NCBI RefSeq assembly: GCF_019175365.1
Contig: NZ_CP059572.1
Span: 1,488,001-1,552,000 of the forward strand
DNA: 64,000 nucleotides
Source: Actinomadura graeca
GTDB lineage: Bacteria; Actinomycetota; Actinomycetes; Streptosporangiales; Streptosporangiaceae
Direction: 5' to 3'
The notes beneath the pieces were generated by a model. The model made no database searches. It worked only from the letters and a program-made list of their open reading frames with translations, and was not told where the DNA came from. Positions 42,031 to 51,700 of this stretch are shown one piece after another. Position 1 is the stretch's first letter, and each line of letters begins with the position of its first letter. The position numbers were made by a program, and so were the translations under genes.

Positions 42031-42855
42031 TCAGGCGGTGGCGAAGCCGGCCGCCGACACGAGGATCACGACCGCCGCCACCACCGCGTACGCCCAGGTC
42101 ACCGCCGCGACGACCCGGACCCGCCGCGCCTCCGGCAGCCCGGTGAACGCCAGCAGCCAGGCCAGCGCGGGCAGCACGAGGATCGCGTGCATGGTCACGG
42201 CGTGCGCGGGCTTCAGCGCCCCGGCCACGTGGTAGGCGGCCTGCTGGTCCCCCGTCTGCACCTCCGTGACGCCCCGCGCGATCATCGCGGCGCCGGAGAG
42301 CAGCGCCAGCATCAGCGCCGCGAACCCGGCCCGCACCGCCAGCCGCATGCTCGGCGCGACCGCCGGGTTCGGCCGGAAGGACGCGGCCGCCAGCGTGACC
42401 AGCGTGACGATCAGGATCCCGCCGCCCGCCGCCAGCCCGCGCGAGATGGCCGTGTCCAGCGCCGTCTCCATGTTGAAGTGCGACGGGACGCGCCGCCACG
42501 CCTGCACGGTGATCAGCGCGACCTCCGCGACGCAGTCGGCGGTGAACACCCCGAGGACCACGGCCCGCGTCCGGTCCCTGAGCGGCACGAACGAGCCGAC
42601 CCAGGCGATGGTGACGAGCGTCAGCCCGAACGACAGCCCGAACGTGACGGCCTTGCGCCACGACACCGGCCCCTCCCAAGGCCCCCCGTCGACCGCGAAG
42701 ACGCCCAGGTGGAACACCCCGGACACCATCAGCAGCGCCCCGACCGCATACGCGACCCGCTCGACACGCCGCGCGTCCGCCCAGATGCCCCGGATCCCGC
42801 CGACGACCGCCCCCGGGACCAACCCGCCCTGCGGCGCGCGCACCGACCCGTCCAT
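42031..42855 (-). CDS. Integral membrane protein of unknown function, about seven helices
   Basis: The 274-aa protein has seven likely helices (first AYAVGALLMVSGVFHLGVFA). The loop WEGPVSWRKAVTFGLSFGLT and the motif SHFNMETALDTAISR are conserved-looking, but the family is not one I can name. AAGGAG lies just upstream of ATG 42855; GTG 42858 is the other possible start. A perfect 12-bp palindrome lies just upstream. Confidence 0.72.
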   Translation of the reverse strand: MDGSVRAPQGGLVPGAVVGGIRGIWADARRVERVAYAVGALLMVSGVFHLGVFAVDGGPWEGPVSWRKAVTFGLSFGLTLVTIAWVGSFVPLRDRTRAVVLGVFTADCVAEVALITVQAWRRVPSHFNMETALDTAISRGLAAGGGILIVTLVTLAAASFRPNPAVAPSMRLAVRAGFAALMLALLSGAAMIARGVTEVQTGDQQAAYHVAGALKPAHAVTMHAILVLPALAWLLAFTGLPEARRVRVVAAVTWAYAVVAAVVILVSAAGFATA

Positions 42856-42871
42856 CACCGCTCCTTATTGA

Positions 42872-42883
42872 GTGAGTACTCAC
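42872..42883. promoter_or_regulatory. GTGAGTACTCAC palindrome
   Basis: This perfect 12-bp palindrome lies 17-28 bases upstream of the membrane-protein start on the minus strand. It overlaps the likely core promoter. Its shape fits a TetR-family operator, but no such gene is adjacent. Confidence 0.5.
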
Positions 42884-42940
42884 CCACCCTACCGTGCGGC
42901 CTCCGGGTCCGGCCAGCCGGACCGAGGCGGCGGCCGGTGC

Positions 42941-42973
42941 GAACGATCTCGAACAAGCTCGAACACCGGGAAC
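42941..42973 (+). promoter_or_regulatory. GAAC repeats in helical phase
   Basis: GAAC occurs at 42941, 42951, 42961 and 42970. The middle two are part of a CTCGAACA direct repeat. The 10, 10 and 9-base spacing puts all copies on one face of the helix. It lies about 100 bases upstream of the LysM gene. Confidence 0.35.
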
Positions 42974-43068
42974 GTTGCCCCGCCCCCGCGTCCCCGGGCA
43001 GCCTGAAGACGACCTTGCCCCGCAGACGTGAGCCGCACGGCTCCCTCCTCGAATGGAGCAGGTAGAAG

Positions 43069-43362
43069 ATGAACAGGCAGAGAATGAACACGACGGTCTT
43101 CGCGTGGTCGGCGCCCGTCCTGTCCCTCTTTCTCCTTATGGGGGCGGCTCCCGCCGCGAACGCCGCCCCCGACCGATCCCGGGCGTCCGCCGCAGAGAAC
43201 CTGCCGGCCTGCCGCTACAAGGTGAAGCAGGGCGACACCGCACGCAGCATCGCCGCCCTGTTCGGGATCAGCTACGCGACGTTGAGGTCGCTCAACCCCG
43301 GCGTGAACCTGGACCACCTCACCGCCGGCCAGTGGCTCCGCGTTCCCGACCGGTTCTGCTGA
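43069..43362 (+). CDS. Secreted LysM-domain protein
   Basis: The 97-aa protein has a signal peptide (MNRQRMNTTVFAWSAPVLSL, cleaved after NAA) and a single C-terminal LysM domain (YKVKQGDTARSIAALFGISY, ATLRSLNPGVNLDHLTAGQW). Two cysteines (in LPACRYKV and the C-terminal residue) could form a disulfide that closes the domain. LysM binds N-acetylglucosamine-containing polymers such as peptidoglycan. There is no catalytic domain, so it may be a wall-bound or regulatory protein. A strong hairpin follows the stop. Confidence 0.88.
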   Translation: MNRQRMNTTVFAWSAPVLSLFLLMGAAPAANAAPDRSRASAAENLPACRYKVKQGDTARSIAALFGISYATLRSLNPGVNLDHLTAGQWLRVPDRFC

Positions 43363-43365
43363 CGA

Positions 43366-43406
43366 CGCGAGCCGCCCTGACGAGGTCCTCGTCAGGGCGG
43401 CTCGCG
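43366..43406. terminator. 20-bp perfect hairpin between convergent genes
   Basis: Bases 43366-43385 are the exact reverse complement of 43387-43406, with one base between (the effective loop is a few bases). The arm begins CGCGAGCCGCC and ends GACGAGG. It lies between the LysM gene and the convergent ABC permease gene and should terminate both. Confidence 0.85.
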
Positions 43407-43417
43407 TTCGGTGACGG

Positions 43418-44773
43418 TCAGGCGGCGACCGCCTCGACCGCGGGCGCGCGGAGGGCGCGGCGGGCGGAGGTCCAGGCGGTGACGCCGGTGATGACGGCGG
43501 CCAGCGCCGCGACCGCCAGGTAGGTCCAGACGCTGCCGTCCGGGGTGGGCGAGTCCATGCGGGCGATGCCGAACGGGACGATGGTGAAGACCGACGCGAC
43601 GGTGCCGCAGGCGACGCCGGTGACGGTCAGGACCACCGACTCCAGCGCGACGGTGCCGAGCACCTGGCCGGGCGTGGCGCCGGCGAGGCGCGTCTGGCCG
43701 AACTCGCGGCGGCGGTGCGCGGTCGCGGCGACCAGGGTGTTCACCAGCATGATCGCCGTGAACAGGACCACCATGCCGATGACGACGAGGTTGAGCGTCT
43801 CGATGCCCTTCTGCTCGGCGGTCTTGGACAGCCCCGCGGCGTCCATCGCGGCGTTCTCGGTCGCCTGGAGGAACAGCGTGCCGACGGCCGTGCCGGTGAA
43901 CAGGATGATCGGGGTGACGGCGGCGGCCATGGCGCCCGTCCGGCGGCGCATGGTGGTGATCGCGAGGTCGCCGGTCGCGCCGAGCAGCCGCAGCGGCCCG
44001 GCCAGCAGCGACGTCACCCGCCGGATGATCAGCGGGGACAGCAGCGCCAGGCCGATCGAGGCGAGGATGTCGGCCTGCCCCGCCGTCGCCATCGCGTCGC
44101 TGCCCTTGCCGTGCATCACCGTGGACGTCACGACCGCGAGGTCCACCGCGACCAGCAGGAACAGCCCGGCGAACACGACGCGCTTCTTGCTCAGCCGCCC
44201 GGTGTCGACGGCCGCGGCCATCAGCGACTCGGTCACCCGGACGCGGGTGGCGCGGCGCGCGGTGATCAGCGCGGCGGCCGTGGCCGACACGAAGGTGATG
44301 CCGAGGCCCATCGACACGGCGATGGGACCGAACGCATAGGAGACGTCCCCCGGGACCTGGTCGGTGTCGTGCAGCAGGCCCAGCAGACCCCGTCCGACCA
44401 GGAAGGCGGGCGGGACCGCCAGCAGCGCCGCCGCCACGGCGAGGCCCGCCGCCTCACCGACGATCATCCGGCCGAGCTGCGCCGGGGTCGCGCCGACGCT
44501 CTTGAGCAGCGCCATCTCCGACGCCCGCTGCCGCACCGACAGCGTCAGCGTCGAGGTGACCGCGAACACCACCAGCAGCAGCCCCCAGCCGCCGACGACG
44601 CTCGCCATCGTGACCAGCGTGCTCTTCGCGGTGCCGGTGACGTTGTCGCCGCCGGCGGTGTCCAGCATGGACGCGAACCCCATCAGGATCGTCGCGCCGA
44701 GGAACATCGACAGGAAGCTCGCCACGAACGCGCCCGCGCGCTTGCGCAAGGAACGGAACGCCAGCCCGGTCAT
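43418..44773 (-). CDS. FtsX-like ABC transporter permease
   Basis: The 451-aa protein has two FtsX/MacB-like halves. Helix 1 (GAFVASFLSMFLGATILMGF) precedes an extracellular loop. The segment LRQRASEMALLKSVGATPAQLGRM (here VRQRASEMALLKSVGATP) and a later copy (RRREFGQTRLAGATPGQVLG) are the cytoplasmic coupling helices. Such permeases move peptides or lipoproteins or transduce force; they do not import nutrients. It overlaps the ATPase gene by ATGA. The nearby LuxR protein may regulate both. Confidence 0.9.
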   Translation of the reverse strand: MTGLAFRSLRKRAGAFVASFLSMFLGATILMGFASMLDTAGGDNVTGTAKSTLVTMASVVGGWGLLLVVFAVTSTLTLSVRQRASEMALLKSVGATPAQLGRMIVGEAAGLAVAAALLAVPPAFLVGRGLLGLLHDTDQVPGDVSYAFGPIAVSMGLGITFVSATAAALITARRATRVRVTESLMAAAVDTGRLSKKRVVFAGLFLLVAVDLAVVTSTVMHGKGSDAMATAGQADILASIGLALLSPLIIRRVTSLLAGPLRLLGATGDLAITTMRRRTGAMAAAVTPIILFTGTAVGTLFLQATENAAMDAAGLSKTAEQKGIETLNLVVIGMVVLFTAIMLVNTLVAATAHRRREFGQTRLAGATPGQVLGTVALESVVLTVTGVACGTVASVFTIVPFGIARMDSPTPDGSVWTYLAVAALAAVITGVTAWTSARRALRAPAVEAVAA

Positions 44774-45579
44774 CGTCCCGCCTCCGTCGTGGCGCGCTGC
44801 CGCTCGACCTCGTCGGCGAGGTGCGTCATCCGCTCGGCGACCGCCTCGGCGGTCGGTGCCTGCTGGTGCCCGACGATCCGCCCGTCCGCCAGGTAGAGGA
44901 CGGAGTCGGCGCAGGACGCGGCGACCGGGTCGTGCGTCACCATGACCACCGTCTGCCCGAACATCCGCACGGACTCCTGGAGCAGCGCCAGCACGTCCCG
45001 CGCGCTGCGGGTGTCGAGCGCGCCGGTCGGCTCGTCCCCGAACACCACGCGCGGCTCGGTGACCAGGGCCCGGGCGATGGCGACGCGCTGCTGCTGCCCT
45101 CCGGACAGCTCCGCCGGAAGGTGCCCGAGCCGGTCCCCGAGACCGACCCGCTCCAGGATCGCCTGCGCGCGCCGCCGGTCGACCTTGCGTCCCGCGAGCT
45201 TCAGCGGCAGCGTCACGTTCTGCATGACCGTCAGCGTCGGCAGCAGGTTGAACTGCTGGAACACGAACCCGATGCGCTCGCGCCGGAACCTGGTGAGCGC
45301 GGCCTCGCCGTCACCCGCGAGCAGCGCGCCGTCCACGAACACCCGTCCCCCGGTCGGACGGTCGAGGCCCGCCGCGCACTGGAGCAGCGTGCTCTTGCCG
45401 GAACCCGACGGGCCCATCACGGCGGTGAACGACCCGGACGGCAGCGACAGCGACACCCCGTCCAGCGCCACGACCTGGTTGCCCTCGGTCCCGTAGACCT
45501 TGCGCACGTCCTCCAGCCGGAGCGCCTCGCCCGGGACCGCGGCCGCCCCGGCCCGGTCCACCGCCTTACGTCCGAACAT
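44770..45579 (-). CDS. MacB/LolD-type ABC transporter ATPase
   Basis: The 269-aa ATPase has Walker A GPSGSGKST, Q-loop region FVFQQFNLLPTLTVMQNV, signature LSGGQQQRVAIARALV and Walker B VVFGDEPTGALDT followed by the H-loop VMVTHDPVAA. The subfamily is the one that partners with FtsX-like permeases. ATG 45579 gives the normal N-terminus. The gene overlaps the downstream permease by four bases, so one operon is clear. Confidence 0.93.
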   Translation of the reverse strand: MFGRKAVDRAGAAAVPGEALRLEDVRKVYGTEGNQVVALDGVSLSLPSGSFTAVMGPSGSGKSTLLQCAAGLDRPTGGRVFVDGALLAGDGEAALTRFRRERIGFVFQQFNLLPTLTVMQNVTLPLKLAGRKVDRRRAQAILERVGLGDRLGHLPAELSGGQQQRVAIARALVTEPRVVFGDEPTGALDTRSARDVLALLQESVRMFGQTVVMVTHDPVAASCADSVLYLADGRIVGHQQAPTAEAVAERMTHLADEVERQRATTEAGR

Positions 45580-45672
45580 CGCCTTCCCCTCTCCGCCCGG
45601 CGGCTCCTCATGAGCGCCGCTGGAGAAGAAATTACGGATGGCCCGAGCACAGGAGGATGGGTCCAGCACACC

Positions 45673-45700
45673 GAAAGGGGTAGGCAAAACCCCACCTTTC
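45673..45700. promoter_or_regulatory. Imperfect dyad between the LuxR gene and the ABC operon
   Basis: GAAAGGGGT (45673-45681) and ACCCCACCTTTC (45689-45700) are related as an imperfect inverted repeat with GGGGT/ACCCC at its centre. It lies about 95 bases upstream of the ABC ATPase start and 33 bases after the LuxR stop. It could be the LuxR-protein binding site or a terminator. Confidence 0.35.
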
Positions 45701-45733
45701 CTTGGCGCACCGCCCGCACCGGAATCCCGGACG

Positions 45734-46768
45734 TCAGGGATTGGCGATGGCCGCGAGGAGTTCGCCGCGTCCGCACGCACCGGTCTTGCGGTAGATCGAT
45801 TTCAGGTGGTCGTTGACCGTGTACGCCGACAGGCCGAGACGGCGGGCGATCTGCTTGGGTGCCGCCGCGTCGCACAGCTGGACGATGATCTGGCGTTCCC
45901 GTGCGGTGATGCCGTACCAGTCGCAGAAGGACGGCAGCCTCTGCCCGGTGGTGGCCGACTGGACGACGATCGCCACGTCCCCGGCGCCGTCTCCGGACAG
46001 CGGCTGCGCGTGGCAGGCGACCCACCGTCCGTACGCGGCGGAGGGACCCACGAACTGCGGGACGTCGGCATCGCAGTCACCGGGGCGCCCGCGGGCCCGC
46101 ATGGCAAGCCCCGCAAGCAAGGACTCGCCGCACCAGTCGGGGACGTCGCTGCGGGGCCGCAGATCCTTCTCCCACCGGACGGCCTGGGCGGTGGCGGCGC
46201 GAATCGTGTGGTCGGACCCGACGATGATCACCCCGGGCAGCGGCGCCGGATCCGCCGCCGTGAGCGGCCCGGCGGTGACGTACTCGCGCATGACCGCCAC
46301 CAGGTCCGGTGTCAGCCGCACGGCCCGCAGCACGTCGGCCTCGTCGAACGGTCGGCCGCCCTGGGAGCGCAGCAATCCCAGCACCCCCCAGACACCCCGG
46401 GTGTCGCGCAGCAGGACCCGGAGCTCGCACCCGACACCGTGCCGGAGCATCAGGTCCGCAGCCGCCCGCTCCTGCCGCCCGTCCCGGTGACCGCTCCCCA
46501 AGACCGCCACCGGCAGCCGCCGCCGTGCGAGGACCTCCAGCGGGAACGGATCGTGACCGGCGTAGTGGTTGTGCAGCAGCCCGCGCCCGAAGGCGATCTC
46601 GAACCCATGCCAGAAACTGAACGACAGCCGGCCGGGCCCCATCGCCGGGCTGGTCCCCGCCAGCACCACGGCGTCATGCGCGACGGCGGGCGCGACGGCC
46701 CGCGACAGCGCCCCGGCCAGCTCATCGGTACTCGCGCCACTCTTGGCGGCCTCAGAGAATCCCCGCAT
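45734..46768 (-). CDS. LuxR-family regulator with GAF-like sensory domain
   Basis: The 344-aa protein has a C-terminal LuxR HTH (ITARERQIIVQLCDAAAPKQ, then IARRLGLSAYTVNDHLKSIY). An N-terminal region of about 130 residues resembles a degenerate GAF sensor (LLRDTRGVWGVLGLLRSQGG). It has no receiver Asp or ATPase domain. It lies directly upstream of the ABC transporter operon on the same strand. Local control of that operon is likely but not shown. ATG 46768 is the natural start. Confidence 0.85.
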   Translation of the reverse strand: MRGFSEAAKSGASTDELAGALSRAVAPAVAHDAVVLAGTSPAMGPGRLSFSFWHGFEIAFGRGLLHNHYAGHDPFPLEVLARRRLPVAVLGSGHRDGRQERAAADLMLRHGVGCELRVLLRDTRGVWGVLGLLRSQGGRPFDEADVLRAVRLTPDLVAVMREYVTAGPLTAADPAPLPGVIIVGSDHTIRAATAQAVRWEKDLRPRSDVPDWCGESLLAGLAMRARGRPGDCDADVPQFVGPSAAYGRWVACHAQPLSGDGAGDVAIVVQSATTGQRLPSFCDWYGITARERQIIVQLCDAAAPKQIARRLGLSAYTVNDHLKSIYRKTGACGRGELLAAIANP

Positions 46769-47769
46769 CAACGCCCCCCGACTATGCCCACCTCAATTCT
46801 GACAGATCAACATCCGAGGCCACCACAAACACATGAAAGCGTCCGATGACGACAGGCCATGCGATCAGCAGGCAGCATCACAAAGCACGCTAAAGATCAT
46901 TCTAGCCAGACCTCACGATCAAGATGCTGGGACGATCCAACCTCTTTCCTTGCAGGCAGTAATTGATGACCAATGAAGCAGACCGATCGAGCGGTTGCGA
47001 ATCTTCCGATTCCATACATCACCTTGATAGCGTCGGCCTCGAAACCAGGTACCCGGCGTCAGCCGGGGAGTCCTTCGGTCGACGTAGACAGCATCGTCCG
47101 ATGGCTCGTCCAGGAGTGAGGGATGGAGGGGACCCGCCCAGGGCCTCCCGGTCCGGTCTCCGCAGTGGTCGCCCAGCTGTAGGGGCGCCCAGCAGGGCGG
47201 TGTCGTATTCACCGCTTTGAGTGTGAGTGCCCCTGGTCTGGCCGCTGCGGGCCTAGCGCCATCAGCTCGGTCATGCCGGGCGACAGCCCGGCGAACATCT
47301 GCGGCACCGGCACCGGCTCGATGGCGGGGCCGAGGCGCTTGGCGATCTGCTGGACAACTGGTTCGCCGAACCAAGGATCGTCGGCGATTTCGGCGGTGGC
47401 GACCGCGTGGGCGTCGCCCTGCATTGCGACATGGACGGTATCGGGAGACGGTCGTTGACTCTCCTGTCCACAATGTCCCGAATACCGGGCCTGGTGGCGG
47501 CCTTCTGGTCATCAGTTGAGGCTTGCTTTGGTGATGCCGGACGGCGTCATGGCCGGAGGTCGGCCCCAGCAAGATCATTGGGAAATGTCCTCCGATCGTT
47601 CCTCATGCAGTGAGCAAGCTCCGTTGGCTTCGCGAGTAGCGCAATGAGTGCCGGGTAGGGGCCCGCCCGACAGGGGACGGCCGGACGGCACCGAGCCCGA
47701 TATGCCAGTTATCGGGTCATTGCGATGGTTCGGTGACGTTCGATGCGCCAACCGTCATGGGGGATAGCC
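46769..47769. other. Gene-poor, lower-GC junction of about 1 kb
   Basis: This stretch has no convincing intact gene and is less GC-rich than its surroundings, especially 46790-47020. The open frames are short and interrupted. The best is 47209-47424 on the minus strand (71 aa, containing VVQQIAKRLGPAIEPVPVPQ), which reads like protein but has no recognised family and may be a gene remnant. The segment lies directly before the 12-kb operon and may mark the edge of acquired DNA. Confidence 0.5.
47696..47716. promoter_or_regulatory. CCCGATA-N7-TATCGGG dyad upstream of the five-gene operon
   Basis: Perfect 7-bp arms with a 7-base spacer lie 54-74 bases upstream of the peptidase start. It is the only clear operator-like element in front of the operon. 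No regulator is encoded next to it. Confidence 0.5.
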
Positions 47770-48693
47770 GTGCCGACGAATGAACGTCCACTTGATCTAG
47801 AAGAAGTGCGCGCCGCCCTGGAAGAGGCAGGAAATCCTTGGGAGGCGGGTGAGACTTCGGTCAGTCACCTCATCGGAACCGACTTCGAGGGCTATCTGGG
47901 CCTGGAGGTGGGTGAAGAGGAACTTGCCGAGGCGACCGAAGAGCCGGCGGAGGAGGCCGCGGTCGAGATCTTCGGGCTGCCGACGTCCTTCGATCTGCGC
48001 AGTGTGGACGGCAAGAACTACACGACACCGGTGCGCAGGCAGAATCCCTCGTGCGCCTGCGTGGCCTTCGCCGTGGCGGCCGTCATGGAGCACGTGGCCC
48101 GCTACAGCGCGAAGAACACCAGTCTCGACGTTCAGCTCTCCGTGGGCGACATTCATTATTGCCTTGGCAAGAAGAAATGCCTCGAAACCCAGAAGACGGG
48201 TGATGCGCTGAAGGCCGTGAAAGAAAGCAAGGTCGCCTATGAGAAGTGCTACCCCTGGTCGACCGGGGACCAGGAGTGCAAGGTCAACAAAGATTGCAAG
48301 GAGAAGAATAACGCCGCTCTCACTCAGTACAGGCAGCTCAAGGGCACCAAAAAGGTCGAGGAGATGAAGGAGTGCATCTCCAAGTACGGCTCGGTGACTG
48401 CGGGCATCATGGTCTATGACGATTTCAAGACCTACAAGGGCGGGATCTACAAGTTCGTCAAAGGCACCGCCCAAGGTGCGCACTGCATCACTCTCGTGGG
48501 CTACAACGACACCGAAAAGTACTGGATAGGCAAGAACAGCTGGGGCACCGACTGGGGCGAGCAAGGGTTCTTCCGCGTCGCGTACGGCCAGTGCAAAGTG
48601 GGTGAGCTGGCGAGCTGGTGTGTGGAAGGGGTGACGCTGCACACTCAGGCCAAGGCCGAGCAGGCGCCACGGCAGCGCGTAACGAGCCGTTGA
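47770..48693 (+). CDS. C1-family papain-like cysteine peptidase
   Basis: The 307-aa protein has an acidic N-terminal segment (AALEEAGNPWEAGETSVSHL), similar to the short prosegment of bacterial C1 peptidases. A papain-fold domain follows from about residue 70 (LPTSFDLRSVDGKNYTTPVR). The oxyanion Gln91 and nucleophile Cys97 lie in QNPSCACVAFAVA. The His is in GAHCITLVGYND (His238) and the Asn in KNSWGTDWGEQGFF (Asn256), so the triad is intact. No signal peptide is present. Cysteines are frequent, which is unusual for a cytoplasmic protein. GTG 47770 follows GGGGGATAG. It is the first gene of a five-gene operon and could process its large partners. Confidence 0.9.
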   Translation: MPTNERPLDLEEVRAALEEAGNPWEAGETSVSHLIGTDFEGYLGLEVGEEELAEATEEPAEEAAVEIFGLPTSFDLRSVDGKNYTTPVRRQNPSCACVAFAVAAVMEHVARYSAKNTSLDVQLSVGDIHYCLGKKKCLETQKTGDALKAVKESKVAYEKCYPWSTGDQECKVNKDCKEKNNAALTQYRQLKGTKKVEEMKECISKYGSVTAGIMVYDDFKTYKGGIYKFVKGTAQGAHCITLVGYNDTEKYWIGKNSWGTDWGEQGFFRVAYGQCKVGELASWCVEGVTLHTQAKAEQAPRQRVTSR

Positions 48694-48724
48694 CCATCAC
48701 GGCGACGGGCGGGGGGGCGTTTCC

Positions 48725-51700
48725 GTGGGCATGGACGTCAAGGCTCTGACCGAGTGGCTCGGCCGGATCGACACGAAGAAGCCCCTTACCATTCCGCAGG
48801 ACCTCCCAGACGGTCTGGACTTCCGGAACGACGTCGACATGTCCGCGTTGAGATACTGGGAGACGAGGATCAAGGAGGGGACCAAGGCTCTCAAAGAGCT
48901 GGTCCCTGACCTGACGAAGCTGACGCTGACGGGAAAGCCGGTCGAGGGCGTCACGCTGACCCTGAGGTTCTTCGCCGCCGCCGACAAGCCGCAGGACACC
49001 GACCTGGTCATCGGCGTCGAGCTGATCGTCTCCCTGGACACGCACGACGTGTTCAAAGACCTGGTCGGCGTCGGCATACGCCAGGTACGCCTGAACTACC
49101 GCATCGAGAAGAAAGGCGGCGACCCGACCACCAAGAAATGGCGGGTGCGGATACGCCTGTCGGTCGACGCCGACCGGCTCGTCGAGCTGATCACGGACGT
49201 CGGCCAGCAGGTCTCGTGGGGGCCCTTCACCTTCACATCGCCGAAGTTCCCTTCCTGGTCGCTGGCCGACACCCTCACGGCGTTGCGGATTCCCGGTGTG
49301 ACGATGCCCGACGTCCCCCTGCCGCCCAAGGTGTTCCCCGACGTCGGTGAGCTGACCCTGCGTTATGAACGCGTCGGCACGAAGGGATATCGCGTCCTGA
49401 TCTACCCTTCGGAGCAGAGGCTCAGAGCAGGCTGGGCGGTCGGCCTGCTGCGCCCGGACACCGACGAGGGGAAGGCGACCTGGGCCGCGTCGGGGCTCCT
49501 CCAGATCGGCACGGTGAAACTGTCGGACCTCGACGTGCTGCGGGGCCAGCTTCCGCCCGACAGCGACCTCTCATTGTCCCTCCAGGTCGTCTACGCCAGC
49601 CGCGATCTGGGCAAGGACGATGTGACAACCCTCAACCAGGTTCTCAAGGACGCCAAGGTCGGCGGCGAGATGCCCACCGGCTGGCGGCTGAATCCCGGCG
49701 TCACCTGGTGCGCCCACGTCCAGATCGGGCAGCGGCCCAGCGAGCGCTACACGCTGCTGGTCCGGCCCAAGCACAAGGCGCCCAAGACCTATCGCGCCCT
49801 GGGCGAGACGACGTCCTCCCCGGGCAAGCGGCCGGAGGGCCCGGTGCGCACTCAGCGCTCGCTGGGTCCGCTGCATCTCAAGGAACTCACGCTCCGCTAC
49901 CTCGACGGCCGGCGTCCCCGCGTGGTGCTGTCCCTCGACGCCGCTCTGGCCGCGGCCGGGCTGACGGTGGAGGCCGCCGGCCTGGGCCTCGAAGTGGAAC
50001 TGAAGGAGAACCCGAGGGCCGATGTCGTCCTGGGCGGGCTGGGCGTGGCCTACAGCCGGCCACCGCTGGAGGCCGCCGGCAGTCTCGTCCGCCGTGAGCC
50101 GGGCGGCGATATCGACTTCGCCTACGACGGCCTGATCATGATCAAGGCCGCCCGCTGGGGCCTGATGGCGTTCGGCTCCTACGCGTCGATGACGGCCAAG
50201 GACGCACGGCCCGGCTACACCTCCGTGTTCCTGTTCGGCGCGCTGCTCGGCACGTTCGGCGGCCCGCCCCCGGTGGTGTTCACGGGCGTGTGCGGCGGTT
50301 TCGGCTACAACAGCAAGGTCCGATTCCCCGCCATCGACCAGGTGACGGCCTTCCCGTTCGTCAAGGCCCTGGATCCCGACGGTTATGAGGACCTCACCAA
50401 GAAGAACTTCGGCGAGCCGGTCACGCCGGGGACCGTCCTGGCGAAGATCACCGGCGGGGAGGACGCCTGGGTCGTGCCCGCCGTCGGCGAACTCTGGCTC
50501 GCCGCAGGGGTGGCGTTCTCCGTCGCGCAGATCGTGGACGTGCAGGCGCTCCTCATGGTCCAGCTCGGCGACGACATCGTCGTCGGTCTGCTCGGCGCAT
50601 GCACGATCGACCTTCCCGCGCCCAGGAAGACCGGTAGGAAGGTGCCCGGCGTCGCCCACGTCGAACTGGGCATCCGCGCCGTGTACCAGGCGTCCACCGG
50701 CGAGTTCTCGCTGGCGGCGGCCCTGTCGGACAATTCCTGGCTGGCGCACCAGGAGTGCAAGCTGACCGGCGGCGCCGCGATCCACGTGTGGGCGCCTCCC
50801 AGCCCGTACGCCGGTGACTTCGTGGCCAGCCTCGGCGGCTACCATCCGGCCTTCGAGCGGACGAAGCCCCGCCACTACCCGGACGTCCCGAGGCTCGGAC
50901 TGTCCTGGTCGGTCGGCTCGGCGGTCAGCGTCCGCGGCCAGTTGTACGCCGCCGTGACCCCCGCGGCGGCCATGGTCGGCGGGCGCCTGGAGGTCAACTA
51001 CCGCGCGGGCGGGCTGCACGCCTGGCTGACCGCCTACTTCGACGTGATCGTCCGATGGGCGCCGCTGTATTACGACGCCGAGATCGGCCTGTCCATCGGC
51101 TGCTCTTTCACCGTCCGGGCCTGGCTGTTCACCGTGACGGTCCGCCTGGAGATCGGCGCCCGGCTGCGCCTCTGGGGCCCGCCGACGCGCGGCACCGCCC
51201 GGCTGAAGGCCGGTCCGTTCAACGTCGAGATCAAGATCGGAAGCGGGGAGGAGCCACTCCGCGGGCCGCTCGGCTGGGACGACTTCCGCAAGCAGCAGCT
51301 GCCGGACAAGCCGGTGACGGTGAGCGCTGTCAGCGGCCTGGTCACCGACCCGGTCAAGGTCAAGAAGGCAGGCCCCGGCCACTGGGTGGCCACCACGGAC
51401 GGATTCTCCTTCGCCACCCGCTCGGCGATGCCCGCCACCACCCTCACCTACGACGGCAAGGCCGTCGACGGGAAGACCCGGACCCTCCACGTCCGGCCGA
51501 TGGAGAAGGAGAACGCCACCTCCACCCATGCCGTGGTGCTCAAGGCCAAGAGCGGTTCCAGCGCGGTCCCCGTCGCGTTCGCCGCCGGTGACACCGGGAA
51601 GCCGTGGTACGGGCGGGTCTCCACCGCCCAGGTCCCGAAGGCGCTCTGGGGGGACAAGGGCACCGCCGCGCAGGTCCCCGGGAAGGACCAGACGCTCCCC

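Noticed and set aside
42884..43068. c-di-AMP (ydaO-type) riboswitch before the LysM gene
   Set aside because: Actinobacterial wall genes can have one, but I could not find the conserved core segments in this spacer.
42031..46771. Secondary-metabolite cluster suggested by PhzF, LuxR and ABC genes
   Set aside because: There are no PKS, NRPS, terpene or RiPP core genes nearby; the genes are scattered on both strands.
47209..47424. 71-aa minus-strand frame as a real gene
   Set aside because: The sequence looks protein-like but is short, has no ribosome-binding site or known family and lies in a decayed region, so it is only noted as a possible remnant.
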